Source: CAZEPJ01 sp964514105 (GTDB lineage: Bacteria > Desulfobacterota > Desulfocorpusculales > Desulfocorpusculum). From it: 64,000 bases of DNA. A program made the translations under genes and the position numbers. The notes beneath the pieces are model-generated. The model was given only the letters and a program-made list of their open reading frames with translations, was not told the origin of the DNA and searched no databases. Where the stretch lies: the NCBI GenBank assembly GCA_964514105.1, contig CAZEPJ010000002.1, positions 62,001 through 126,000 on the forward strand, in the 5' to 3' direction. This document shows, piece by piece, positions 17,120 through 25,871 of this stretch (position 1 is the stretch's first letter; every line of letters begins with the position of its first letter).

Positions 17120-18343
17120 CTATCGGTGAATGAACCACTCCCCGCCTTTGATTTCGGCCACGAAGATGGGTTTGTCCGCGTCTCCATCCGCGTTGAAGGC
17201 CACGGGCCCCACAATTCCCTTGAAATCCTTGATCTCACTCAGCCCTTTCATGATGAGTTCCCGGTCCTTGGCCAGGTCAGAGGGCTTGTTGGTCACGCCC
17301 ATTTTCTCCATCACGTACTTGAGGAAATGGATGGTCTCGTACACGTTGGCGTCATACATGATCGGTTCGGGGGGATCGTACCCCTTGGCTCTCGCTCTGC
17401 CGACGAATGCGTCCACGAATTTCTTGGGGGCGATGGAGTGGTGGAAGGTGCAGGGTGCGAGAGTCCCCTCGGCGTCTGCTCCGCCCTGTTTGGGAAAGTA
17501 CTCGTTAATGAAAGGGCTCCCTCCCACCAGGGGTTGTTTGAGACCCTGACGTCGGAGCTCCTTGACGAAGGTGATGGCATCGAAATACACGCCTCCAAAT
17601 CCAACTCCATCGAAAGACTTCCCCTTCAATTTGGTCACCTGGGGCCGCATGTCGAAATCCTTGGTCTGGTAGGTGACGTCATCCCCTTCGGTCACCACCT
17701 CGACCCCCATCTTCTTGAAGACGGCGGGGAGCACTTTGCTGCCTAGCGTGAGGCCGATGGCGTCTTTCACATCGTACACCATCGCCACCTTCTTGACGTC
17801 GTACGTCTCCTTGAACGCCTTCACAGCCACATGGCCCATGCGGATCTCATCGATGGTGTTCCGGAAACAGTACGGCCTGTGCTCTTTGGCGAGGCCCGGT
17901 TTGGAGGAAGCCTGGGAGATCATGGGGATGCCCATCTTGTTTCCCACAGGAAAGGCCACCTCGGCCTCGGAGGTGGAAAAAGGCCCAATAATGGCGAGAA
18001 CCTGGTCGTCGGATACGAGCTTCCGGACGATGCGCGTGGCCTCCGCGGGCTTGCTCCCCGTGTCGTACGTGACGAGGCGCATGGGCACACCGCCAACCCC
18101 GCCAGCCGCATTGATCTCCTCGATGGCGATCTGAGCGGCAATCTCGTTCTTGGTTGTCCAGTCGCGCCACATCCCGGTCAATCCCCAGGCCCCCCCGATG
18201 AGGACCTCCTTGCCAGCCAGCTTTGCCTGGGCAAGAGATTCACCCGAAGGGACAAGAAGGCAGGCCACCACCAGAAGGACCACCCCCCCCGTCAAGACGC
18301 CCCGCTTCCCTCGGAAGTTGGGATGCAAACGTTCTCTTGTCAT
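17120..18343 (-). CDS. Branched-chain-amino-acid-type ABC transporter substrate-binding protein
   Basis: A LivJ/LivK-family periplasmic binding protein of 407 residues. The basic N-terminus and hydrophobic stretch (VLTGGVVLLVVACLLVP) form a signal peptide ending near SLAQA. The mature part begins VLIGGAWGLTGMW and has IAIEEINAAGGVGGVP, LVSDDQVLAIIGPFSTSE and QASSKPGL. The ATG has GAGGTG upstream. Last of the five liv-type genes, in the order H-M-G-F-J. Homologues of this environmental subgroup often bind aromatic acids rather than amino acids; the ligand cannot be read here. Confidence 0.92.
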   Translation of the reverse strand: MTRERLHPNFRGKRGVLTGGVVLLVVACLLVPSGESLAQAKLAGKEVLIGGAWGLTGMWRDWTTKNEIAAQIAIEEINAAGGVGGVPMRLVTYDTGSKPAEATRIVRKLVSDDQVLAIIGPFSTSEAEVAFPVGNKMGIPMISQASSKPGLAKEHRPYCFRNTIDEIRMGHVAVKAFKETYDVKKVAMVYDVKDAIGLTLGSKVLPAVFKKMGVEVVTEGDDVTYQTKDFDMRPQVTKLKGKSFDGVGFGGVYFDAITFVKELRRQGLKQPLVGGSPFINEYFPKQGGADAEGTLAPCTFHHSIAPKKFVDAFVGRARAKGYDPPEPIMYDANVYETIHFLKYVMEKMGVTNKPSDLAKDRELIMKGLSEIKDFKGIVGPVAFNADGDADKPIFVAEIKGGEWFIHR

Positions 18344-18536
18344 CACGCACCTCCTCTCTCGGTCGGTTTGAAACACACCTTGTCCCCCAATGGGACAAGG
18401 AACTGCGCGACTCTCATGATGGGGCGCCAGAATGACCCGGGTCGCTGCCGGCCCCCGTCCAGCCACATGGCCACGATTCCATCCTGGACTCGTCTCTTCA
18501 CCCTCCTGTGGCGCAGTGCATTACGGCCGCGCGCCC

Positions 18537-19277
18537 TCATCTCGAGGACGGGGGGAACGTTCGCTTGCCAGGGGCCGCCCCAAGGTACGCTGCGTGAAGC
18601 GCCGCGCTCTGGAGAAGCTCTTGAGAGGTTCCGTAGAGCACAACACGGCCAGTCTCCATCACATATCCGCGGTCGGCCACCTTGAGGGCCTTGCGAGCGT
18701 TTTGTTCCACCAGCAATATGGTGATCCCCGTCTGATGCAGCTTCGCGACGATGGAGAAGATCTCAGCCACCAGAAGAGGGGATAGCCCCAGCGACGGTTC
18801 GTCCAGCATGAGCAGACGGGGGCGCGCCAGAATGGCTCGCCCGATGGCCAGCATCTGTTGTTCTCCGCCCGAGAGCACATCGGCCGGCAGGCGTCGCCGC
18901 TGCGACAGGATGGGGAAAAGACGAAAGATCTCCTCGATCTCCTCTCCCAGCGTCGCCTGATTCGATCGGGCGTACGCTCCCATCTGCAGGTTCTCGTGCA
19001 CGGTCATCCTTCCGAGGACGCGCCTCCCCTCGGGAACCAGGACCAACCCAAGCTTCACCCGGGCGGCGGCTGAGATGGATCCGATATCGGCGCCCTGGAA
19101 CTCGATTCCCCCCCCTGTAAGTGGAACCACCCCACAGATGACCTTCATAAGGGTGCTCTTCCCGGCCCCATTGGCGCCGATGAGGGTCACGATCTCTCTC
19201 CTCTCGATGACAAGGGACACTCCCCTCAGGACCTGGATCCTCCCGTATCCCGCCTCCAGATTCTCGATCCTGAGCAT
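18537..19277 (-). CDS. livF: ABC transporter ATP-binding protein, LivF type
   Basis: ATPase of 246 residues for the branched-chain-type importer. It has Walker A GANGAGKST, the signature LSGGEQQMLAIGRA, Walker B RLLMLDEPSLGLSP (the LivF-type variant) and the switch histidine region LLVEQNA. The start ATG directly abuts the livG stop (TAAATG), with GAGGAG inside the end of livG, so the two are translationally coupled. It pairs with LivG as the nucleotide-binding dimer. The family is usually 235-245 residues. Confidence 0.95.
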   Translation of the reverse strand: MLRIENLEAGYGRIQVLRGVSLVIERREIVTLIGANGAGKSTLMKVICGVVPLTGGGIEFQGADIGSISAAARVKLGLVLVPEGRRVLGRMTVHENLQMGAYARSNQATLGEEIEEIFRLFPILSQRRRLPADVLSGGEQQMLAIGRAILARPRLLMLDEPSLGLSPLLVAEIFSIVAKLHQTGITILLVEQNARKALKVADRGYVMETGRVVLYGTSQELLQSAALHAAYLGAAPGKRTFPPSSR

Positions 19278-20039
19278 TTACTCCTCACTTCCCAGGTACG
19301 CCTCGATGACTTGGTCGCTCGCCCGAATCTGGTCGGCAGTCCCTTCAGCAATCTTCTCGCCGAAGTTGAGCACGAAAATGTGGTGGCAGAGCCCCATGAT
19401 GACCCTCATGTCGTGTTCGATGATCAAGAGGGAGACACCGCGTTCGTGGATCCTATGCAACGTCGTTAGCAACTCCTCGCTCTCCTGTATGTTCAGTCCT
19501 GCCGCCGGCTCGTCCAGTAGAAGGAGACTGGGTCTGGTCGCAAGCGCCCTGGCAATCTCCACCTTCCGCTGAATCCCGTAGGGCAGGGTGGAAGCCTTGT
19601 GCTCCTTGACCCGCTCAAGGCCCAAGAGGCCTACGATCTCTTCGGCTTCATCGATCCGACCTCTCTCCCAGTGCGGTGCGGAGGGCCATCCCCGTCTTCC
19701 ATCGCGCTTGCCGAGAAAGTTCTGCCCAACAAGCACGTGCTCCCATGCGGAAAGATTTGCGAAAAGGCGAATGGTCTGAAAGGTCCTGGCAATGCCTAAG
19801 CGGGTGATCCTGTGTGGTTGCAGACGCGTCACCTCTTCGTCCCGGAAGAAGATCGAACCTCTGGTGCACGGGTACGCTCCTGTGACAAGGTTGAACACCG
19901 TTGTCTTACCGGCGCCGTTGGGCCCGATGAGGCCACAGATGCTCCCCGGCGGGACGGAGAGGCTGAGGTCCCGCACAGCCATCACACCGCCGAAGGATTT
20001 GGACACTCCCTGAAGGGTGAGTATGGCCCCCCCCGTCAA
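19278..20039 (-). CDS. livG: ABC transporter ATP-binding protein, LivG type
   Basis: ATPase of 253 residues: ILTLQGVSKSFGGVMAVRDLS at the start, Walker A GPNGAGKTT, a degenerate signature LPYGIQRKVEIARA, Walker B LLLLDEPAAGLN and the LivG-typical tail VLNFGEKIAEGTADQI. No ATG lies near the conserved start. The TTG at 20039 overlaps the livM stop as TTGA and has AAAGGGGG four bases upstream, so a coupled TTG start is chosen. The frame stays open about 80 codons further upstream, but that part lies inside livM. Confidence 0.93.
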   Translation of the reverse strand: MTGGAILTLQGVSKSFGGVMAVRDLSLSVPPGSICGLIGPNGAGKTTVFNLVTGAYPCTRGSIFFRDEEVTRLQPHRITRLGIARTFQTIRLFANLSAWEHVLVGQNFLGKRDGRRGWPSAPHWERGRIDEAEEIVGLLGLERVKEHKASTLPYGIQRKVEIARALATRPSLLLLDEPAAGLNIQESEELLTTLHRIHERGVSLLIIEHDMRVIMGLCHHIFVLNFGEKIAEGTADQIRASDQVIEAYLGSEE

Positions 20040-20896
20040 GACGCCCCCTTTCGTCGATTCGGCATCCAAAATCGCCACCGAAGAACGTCCCGAGTCAAGA
20101 GACCCGAGGGTCTGGCGATCATGAGGCCGACGATGATCAGTCCAAAGAAGGCCCCTCTCCAGTCTTGGAGGAACCGGAGAAACTCGGGCAACAGCGTAAA
20201 AATGGCCGCTCCCAGCAGTCCACCCCAGAAGGTGAGCATTCCACCCAAGATCACGAAAAGGACCATATGAATGGACTCCCACACATTGAAGAACTCGGGC
20301 TCGATGTAAAGGTAGTAGTGAGCGTAAAGGCCGCCGCCCAACCCGGCGATAAATGCCCCCAGGCCAAACGAGCCCACCTTCAAGAACACGATGTTGATGC
20401 CCATCAGTTCGCTGACGGTGTCGTCGTCATGGATGGCGATCATGGAAAGGCCCATCCGCGTTCGGGAGAGAAGGGAGAATACCAGGGCGAAAAAGAAAAC
20501 CCACCCCCAGATCCAGGTCGGGGAGATGGGGGCGTCCCCGATCCCACGGAACCCATAAGCCCCCCCAGTCCACGACGTGAGGAAGTTCATGAAGAAATTC
20601 CTCACGATCTCGCCGAAGGCCAAGGTGATCATGGCCAGGAAGATTCCCCGGATCCTCAGTGCTGGGAATCCCACCAAGAGCCCGACGAAACCCGCCGCAA
20701 ATCCGCCGGCCACCAGCGCGAGAGGGAGGGGAACCTGGGCATGAGCCGTGAGAATGGCCGAAATGTAGGCCCCGATGGCCATGAACCCCGCATTTCCCAC
20801 GGAAAGTTGTCCCGCGGCCATGGGGCAATACACGCTCCAGGCCAGCAGGATGTTGATTCCCAAAGCAGAAAAGAGATCCAGATGGTAGCTGCTCAC
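20036..20896 (-). CDS. livM: ABC transporter permease, LivM type
   Basis: Membrane permease of about 286 residues with LivM motifs GQLSVGNAGFMAIGAY, GFPALRIRGIFLAMITLAFGEI and the cytosolic coupling loop LSRTRMGLSMIAIHDDD. The start is taken as GTG (VSSYHLDLF) two bases after the livH stop. The frame remains open far upstream in shadow of livH and the next gene, but those residues do not fit the family. C-terminal residues RRKGAS run into the livG start. Confidence 0.92.
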   Translation of the reverse strand: MSSYHLDLFSALGINILLAWSVYCPMAAGQLSVGNAGFMAIGAYISAILTAHAQVPLPLALVAGGFAAGFVGLLVGFPALRIRGIFLAMITLAFGEIVRNFFMNFLTSWTGGAYGFRGIGDAPISPTWIWGWVFFFALVFSLLSRTRMGLSMIAIHDDDTVSELMGINIVFLKVGSFGLGAFIAGLGGGLYAHYYLYIEPEFFNVWESIHMVLFVILGGMLTFWGGLLGAAIFTLLPEFLRFLQDWRGAFFGLIIVGLMIARPSGLLTRDVLRWRFWMPNRRKGAS

Positions 20897-20898
20897 GA

Positions 20899-21774
20899 TC
20901 AGATCCTCTGCCTGCCCGCCTGCATCATGCCCAGGATCCCCTGGGGCCGGATCAGGAGCGCCAGGAACAGGGCCCCGTACACGGCGAAATCCTTGGCCGG
21001 CGCACCCCAATACCCCACGCTCAAGACCTCGGTTACGCCGATCAACATCCCCCCCACGATGGCCCCCCGCAAGTTGCCCATTCCACCCACGATCATGGCC
21101 GCAATCCCCTTGATGCCCGGCTCCATGCCCATGAAAGGGGAAACCATGGAGAAACTCAGCCCGAAGAGGATGCCGCTGGCTCCGGCCAGAGCCCCGGAGA
21201 GAAAGAAGGTGGTCGATATGATGCGGTTGGAGTCCACGCCGAGGATGTTGGCGGTCTCGATGCTCTCTGCCACCGCCCGCATCCCTCTGCCCAGCCGAGT
21301 CCTCTGGATGAACAGATCCAGACCAACCATCAGGAGGACCGCAGCCGCCAAGAAAATGACCTGCGTTGAGGAGATGAGAAGGGGTCCCACATGGAAATCC
21401 ACTGGCTCCAACCACCGGGGAAACTGGGATCGTTCCGAGCCCCACAGGTTCACCGTCACGTTCTGGAGGAATATGGAGAAACCGATGGTGCTCAGCAGAG
21501 GGATCAGGGGTGGTGCTTGACGCAGGGGCCGAAAAGAAAAACGCTCGATGGTCAGCGAGACGATGCCCGCACAGAGAACGGCCAGCGGGAGGGCGACATA
21601 GAAGGAGAGGCCCATGCGGACGAAGGTCACCCCCAGGATCGCCCCCACCATGAAAACCTCGCCAATGGCGAAGTTGAGCATGTTCAGGATGCCCATCAGG
21701 ACGGTGAAGGCCATGGCGATCAGGGCATAGGTGCTCCCGAGCATGATGCCATTGAACAGTTGCTGGAGGAACAC
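20899..21774 (-). CDS. livH: ABC transporter permease, LivH type
   Basis: Permease of about 291 residues: FLQQLFNGIMLGSTYALIA, LNFAIGEVFMVGA, RRTRLGR-like coupling loop (QRTRLGRGMRAVAES) and VGGMGNLRGAIVGG, all typical of LivH. The GTG at 21774 with GGAGGGGA upstream gives the usual family length; an ATG at 21804 would add ten residues. It begins the transporter part of the operon, 63 bases after the RdhA-like gene. Confidence 0.92.
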   Translation of the reverse strand: MFLQQLFNGIMLGSTYALIAMAFTVLMGILNMLNFAIGEVFMVGAILGVTFVRMGLSFYVALPLAVLCAGIVSLTIERFSFRPLRQAPPLIPLLSTIGFSIFLQNVTVNLWGSERSQFPRWLEPVDFHVGPLLISSTQVIFLAAAVLLMVGLDLFIQRTRLGRGMRAVAESIETANILGVDSNRIISTTFFLSGALAGASGILFGLSFSMVSPFMGMEPGIKGIAAMIVGGMGNLRGAIVGGMLIGVTEVLSVGYWGAPAKDFAVYGALFLALLIRPQGILGMMQAGRQRI

Positions 21775-21836
21775 GACTCCCCTCCGCACCTCTGCTTCCC
21801 CCATCTCCCCGAAGGGAAGCGAGGGATCCTGCACTC

Positions 21837-22952
21837 CTAGTCCAATGGGCGTTCGGTGATCTGACTCCCGCCCACCTCGTAGTCCAACCAACGCACCCGG
21901 GGTTTGGGCTTTCTCCCCCGCATCGCGTCGTCCAGCCAGAGCAGAAACCGCCTCGCCTTGGCCGATCGTCCCACTGCCTTTGTGGCCACTTTGTGATACC
22001 ACACATTGGGCCGGTTCCATGGGCAGACACTGATACACCGGGCGCAGTCGTTCCACTTGTGAGGATTCGCCACCCAGAAGCGCAGGCAACGCCCGGGATC
22101 CACGTTCCATTTTTCCACCCCGCGGATGATTTCTCTTCCACCGTGGGGAATGGCTTGGGAGGGACAGTTCTCGGCGCACTTGCGGCAGACCTGGCAGGTA
22201 GACACGACGCCGATGTCCACGGGGCTGTCCGCGGCGAGGGGGAGATCTGTGGTGACCGTAGCCAGCCGCACTCTGGGGCCGAACGGACCGGTGATGAGGA
22301 TGCCGTTTCTGGATAGCTCTCCAAGCCCCGCTTCGACCGCGATGGGCACATGGAGGACCCACTCGTTGATGAAGAAGTGGGCCCGGGCGGGGAAACCCAG
22401 TTCGCGGATGTATGCGGCCAAGGGGACAGCCACCTTGGCCGCGTTGTAATAGCCGAGGCCCACCTCTGCGTTGTCGATCCAGCCGGGGGAGTACCGCATG
22501 CGCCCGTAGTCCATCTCCACAGCGATGGAAATGGCATAACGGTGAGGCAAACGGATCTCCTCGCCCGCACTTCCCTTGGCGACATCGATGCGAAGCCCCG
22601 TGTGGCTATACACGTACGCGGGATTCAGCTGGCAGATGCCCACCAGATCCGCGCCCAGGAAGCGCGCTACCTCCTTGATCAGAGCCGACATACGATCCGG
22701 GCTCGGCACCCTCTCCCTTCTCGGATTGATAGGACCGTCCGCCACGCTGCGCCAGGAGCGCATGGCCACGTTGATGGCCCTCGTCTCCGGGTAGAAGATG
22801 CGACGGAAGGGGTCCGCCGACTCGCAGGTCCACCGCTGCTGCACTCTTTCCCCCAGGCCGCCCACTGCAGCCAGTGTGTGCATCTGCTGCCGTTGGTCGA
22901 ACCGCCCCTGCGCGCCCACGATGGGCGTCGTGACTCCCGTGCGATGTTTCAT
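21837..22952 (-). CDS. Soluble RdhA-like (reductive dehalogenase family) iron-sulphur protein
   Basis: A 371-residue protein of the corrinoid/iron-sulphur reductive-dehalogenase superfamily. It carries both cluster motifs in RdhA arrangement: Cys253, 256, 259 and 263 (CQVCRKCAENCP), and Cys289 with Cys303, 306 and 310 (CARCISVCPWN). The central domain shows the family pattern GFPARAHFF, VEAGLGELSRNG, GPFGPRVRL and TTDLPL. There is no twin-arginine signal and no membrane segment, so it is cytosolic, unlike respiratory RdhA. It lacks the N-terminal anchor of its paralogue at 24351-25724. ATG 22952 has GGAG about 7 bases ahead; GTG 22964 is possible. Actual activity (dehalogenation, another reductive step) is unknown. 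Confidence 0.82.
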   Translation of the reverse strand: MKHRTGVTTPIVGAQGRFDQRQQMHTLAAVGGLGERVQQRWTCESADPFRRIFYPETRAINVAMRSWRSVADGPINPRRERVPSPDRMSALIKEVARFLGADLVGICQLNPAYVYSHTGLRIDVAKGSAGEEIRLPHRYAISIAVEMDYGRMRYSPGWIDNAEVGLGYYNAAKVAVPLAAYIRELGFPARAHFFINEWVLHVPIAVEAGLGELSRNGILITGPFGPRVRLATVTTDLPLAADSPVDIGVVSTCQVCRKCAENCPSQAIPHGGREIIRGVEKWNVDPGRCLRFWVANPHKWNDCARCISVCPWNRPNVWYHKVATKAVGRSAKARRFLLWLDDAMRGRKPKPRVRWLDYEVGGSQITERPLD

Positions 22953-22975
22953 GGTCAACTCCACATCTGAACCTT

Positions 22976-24307
22976 TCAGAAGGGGACCCCCTCCCGCTCG
23001 TCAACGAATCTCTTGGCCTTGTGGTCCCACCTGGGAAGAGTGCCGGGCTCGACCACCTCCACGGTCGCACGGATGTTGAGGCCCATATGCAGCGCCCTTT
23101 CCACCCCGTGCCGCAGCGGATCGTGCGCGTTCGAAGGCCTGGTAATCGCGGGTTCGATCCTCACCACGATCTCATCCAGGGACTGCACCCGCGTGAACTT
23201 CACCTGAAACTCCACCACCTCGGGAAAGCTTCGGATGATTTCCTCGATCTTGCTGGGGTAGACGATGATTCCTCGGATCTTCTTCATGTCGTCAATTCGC
23301 CCGAGAACGCTCCCCTCCAAGGCGAAGAGGGTCCGTCCGCAGGGGCAAGCCCGATCAGCCACTCGCACAATATCCCGGGTCCGGTACCTGAGGAACGGCA
23401 TGGCCTTTCGTTCCAGGTTGGTAAGCACCAGCTCTCCCACTCCCCCTCGGCCCACGGGCAAGTCGGTCTCAAGATCAAGGACCTCGGGGAAGGCCCAGTC
23501 CTCGTTCACATGGGTGATCCCAGACTGAAACTCGCAGTTAAAGCCCCATGGTCCAATCTCGGTGGAACCCAGAAAATCGAAGCACTTGCAGCCGTAAGCC
23601 TTCTCGATCTTCTCTCGAACCCCAGGGATGGCTGCGCCGGGTTCCCCGGTATGCCACGAAATCCGGATTCGCCCCTCCCGTGCAAGGTCGAACCCTCTTC
23701 CCTCGGCGACCTCGGCCATGTGAATGGCATAGGAGGGGGTGCAACCCAGAACCGTGATGGGATAAGTCAGAAGGGCATCCACGCGCTGCTCGGTCTTCAT
23801 CCCCCCCGAGGCGAACAGCAGGCAACCCAACTCCTGGCAGGCGTAATACCCTGCCCAAAAACCGATCCACGGTCCGAAGCTGAATGCAGGCATCACCATA
23901 TCGATGCTGCGGATTCCGTACGCGTACAGGTTCCTGGCATAGATGTGGCAGAACCTGGCCCAGTCCCCTGGGGTGTCCAGAATCTTGAGAGGTCTCCCCG
24001 TGGTGCCCGAAGTGAGGTGCACCCTCTGGCAGGCCTCCAGGTCCACGGCGAGCAGGTCCCCCCAGGGAGCCGACGATTCTTGGTCCTCCCGGAGATCTTC
24101 CTTGGTGAGGAACGGCAACCGAGGGATGTCCTCTACAGAACGGAGGATGGACGGGTTGAGACCGGCCTGCTCCATCCTCCTTCGATAAAAGGGGCTGTGA
24201 GTCCACGCATGGGTCACCAGTGCCCGGAACTTCTCGTCCTGGATGGCCCTCATTGCCTCCCGAGATGCCGTCTCGATTTCTGGGTCCAGGTACCGACGCT
24301 GATCCAT
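22976..24307 (-). CDS. Phenylacetate-CoA ligase (PaaK)-like AMP-forming ligase
   Basis: An adenylate-forming acyl-CoA ligase of 443 residues, the normal PaaK length. The phosphate loop is LTSGTTGRPL. Later motifs include SWHTGEPGA, DFLGSTEIG, YRTRDIVRV and a small C-terminal domain with GIIVYPSKIEEII. A CPCG pair (ADRACPCGRT) typical of PaaK is present. The ATG has GGAGGAG about 8 bases upstream. Placed between the two RdhA-like genes, it probably activates the same aromatic or aryl-alkanoic acid as a CoA thioester. Substrate not determined. Confidence 0.88.
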   Translation of the reverse strand: MDQRRYLDPEIETASREAMRAIQDEKFRALVTHAWTHSPFYRRRMEQAGLNPSILRSVEDIPRLPFLTKEDLREDQESSAPWGDLLAVDLEACQRVHLTSGTTGRPLKILDTPGDWARFCHIYARNLYAYGIRSIDMVMPAFSFGPWIGFWAGYYACQELGCLLFASGGMKTEQRVDALLTYPITVLGCTPSYAIHMAEVAEGRGFDLAREGRIRISWHTGEPGAAIPGVREKIEKAYGCKCFDFLGSTEIGPWGFNCEFQSGITHVNEDWAFPEVLDLETDLPVGRGGVGELVLTNLERKAMPFLRYRTRDIVRVADRACPCGRTLFALEGSVLGRIDDMKKIRGIIVYPSKIEEIIRSFPEVVEFQVKFTRVQSLDEIVVRIEPAITRPSNAHDPLRHGVERALHMGLNIRATVEVVEPGTLPRWDHKAKRFVDEREGVPF

Positions 24308-24350
24308 GTGAGATACTCCTCCGGCAAGAAGCGCTAGGCGAAAGCACCGC

Positions 24351-25724
24351 TTACGTTTTCCACGAAAGGGTTTCGGGGGGCAGTTCCGCCTCGCCGGCCA
24401 GGGGGATCCTCGTCCAGCGATAGCCCCTCCCGTAGAAGGCGATATGGAGCCAATACAGGATCCTACGGGCGACCCAAGAGCGGCTGGCCGCCAGAAAGCT
24501 GACGCGGTGCACCAGCGCATTGGGCTTGTTCCACGGGCATATCTTCAGACATTGGGAGCAAGCGAAAGTATTGGCTCCCGACACCCAGAAGAGAAAACAT
24601 TTCTCCTGCCTCTGCGTCCACTTCTCGTATCCCCGCACGGTTTCCCGCTCGCCCGATATGGCCTGAGGGGGGCAGTGGATTTCGCAGAGCCGACAGCTCG
24701 CGCAGAAGTCCTGCACTCCGATGTCCACCGGACGGTCCTCCTGGAGTTCGAGATCGGTGGTCACGGATGCCAGCCGGACCCGAGGCCCGAATTTCCGCGT
24801 GATCAGGTAGTTGAACATGCCCTGTTCCCCGAGGCCAGCATCCATAGCGTGGGGAACATGGAAGATCTGCTCGTTTCGCAGGTGGTGGGCGCGGGCAGAG
24901 TAGCCGACTTGCCTGAGATGTGCAGCCAAACCGCAAGCGATCTGAGCCACGTCGTAATACGTCTTCCCCACTTCCCCAAGGCTATTCTCGTTCCTTTCCG
25001 TGAGGGTGAAGTTCACCCGCTGGTAGTCCATCTCTTTGGCCAGAACGATGACGTACCGGTGCGGGAGTTTGACCGGATGAGTGACCGCGGGACCCACCTC
25101 CAATTTGGATTCCTCGTAGGAGAACCCCTCGGTGTACGTGAAGGCCTCTTTGACCGTGGTTATTCCCACCAGGTCAGCCCCGAGGTAACGGGCCATCTCC
25201 TTGACCCTTCGAGAGGCTTGGTCCGGTGAGATTCCGGCGGCCCGTTGGGGGTTCACTTTGCCCTCCACCTGTCCCCTGAGCCCCATCACCAGGGTCCAGT
25301 AAATGCCACCCATGGGATCCTGGCTCTGGAGAGCCCATCGGCGCCGCCCAGCCTCCGCACCGAAGTCCCCCACATGCGCCTTGTTGAAGGCCGTGTCTTT
25401 CTGGTTGAATCGACCGGTCTCGCCCCGAAGCAACCCCCGGGTTCCCAGCAGAGCCTGAGCATTGCGACCGAGCGGCATAAACAGGGAAGCCGTGAAGACC
25501 GCCAGGACCACCACAGCGGCCGTCTGCAGGAACAGGGCCGGTGAACCGGACAGACGACCCCCGGCATGAGCTTGAGCGAGCCACAGCAACGTTCCTGCCA
25601 GGGCGAGGAATGTTACGGAGCCCAGAATCCCGGCCCTGAGACAACGCTCCCGGAACGATGTGACGGAAAAGAGCAGCGTGAAGGCTGCATAAATCGAGAC
25701 CAACCCGAAGAGCACGTGAAACAT
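24351..25724 (-). CDS. Membrane-anchored RdhA-like (reductive dehalogenase family) iron-sulphur protein
   Basis: A 457-residue protein with three N-terminal transmembrane helices (about 4-22, 32-52, 62-85) fused to an RdhA-like domain. Cluster motifs are Cys341, 344, 347 and 351 (CASCRLCEIHCP), and Cys376 with Cys389, 392 and 396 (CSQCLKICPWNK). The basic TM1-2 loop (FRERCLR) and basic segment after TM3 put the catalytic domain on the cytosolic side. There is no twin-arginine motif. The helices replace the separate RdhB anchor of respiratory systems. First gene of the operon, with a good promoter 20-50 bases upstream. A paralogue lies at 21837-22952. Confidence 0.82.
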   Translation of the reverse strand: MFHVLFGLVSIYAAFTLLFSVTSFRERCLRAGILGSVTFLALAGTLLWLAQAHAGGRLSGSPALFLQTAAVVVLAVFTASLFMPLGRNAQALLGTRGLLRGETGRFNQKDTAFNKAHVGDFGAEAGRRRWALQSQDPMGGIYWTLVMGLRGQVEGKVNPQRAAGISPDQASRRVKEMARYLGADLVGITTVKEAFTYTEGFSYEESKLEVGPAVTHPVKLPHRYVIVLAKEMDYQRVNFTLTERNENSLGEVGKTYYDVAQIACGLAAHLRQVGYSARAHHLRNEQIFHVPHAMDAGLGEQGMFNYLITRKFGPRVRLASVTTDLELQEDRPVDIGVQDFCASCRLCEIHCPPQAISGERETVRGYEKWTQRQEKCFLFWVSGANTFACSQCLKICPWNKPNALVHRVSFLAASRSWVARRILYWLHIAFYGRGYRWTRIPLAGEAELPPETLSWKT

Positions 25725-25745
25725 CGTGGCTTTTCCTTAATCCTG

Positions 25746-25774
25746 GCTATACCTGTATTTTTTCGGCTTCTCAA
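25746..25774 (-). promoter_or_regulatory. Sigma-70-like promoter of the RdhA-PaaK-Liv operon
   Basis: Minus strand: TTGAGA (25774-25769), a 17-base spacer containing an A-run, then TATAGC (25751-25746). The start codon of the membrane RdhA-like gene follows at 25724, preceded by AAGGAAAA. It is one of the best-spaced promoters in the window and lies in a locally AT-rich spot. Confidence 0.6.
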
Positions 25775-25871
25775 CCGGCCCCGAGCGAAGCGAATGGTTC
25801 CGCCGTCCGCCACCGGGCCGTCATCCCCTTCCGTCGGACTTCTTGCCCTCGCCGCTCCCCAAGGGATTCCC

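Noticed and set aside
20897..22585. LivM extended N-terminally by several hundred residues
   Set aside because: The extension is an out-of-frame reading of livH and the RdhA-like gene. A GTG two bases after the livH stop gives the normal LivM length.
21837..22952. Epoxyqueuosine reductase (QueG) annotation for the RdhA-like proteins
   Set aside because: The iron-sulphur spacing is shared by both families, but GLGELSRNG and TTDLPL patterns and the catabolic operon fit RdhA better. Not fully excluded without a tree.
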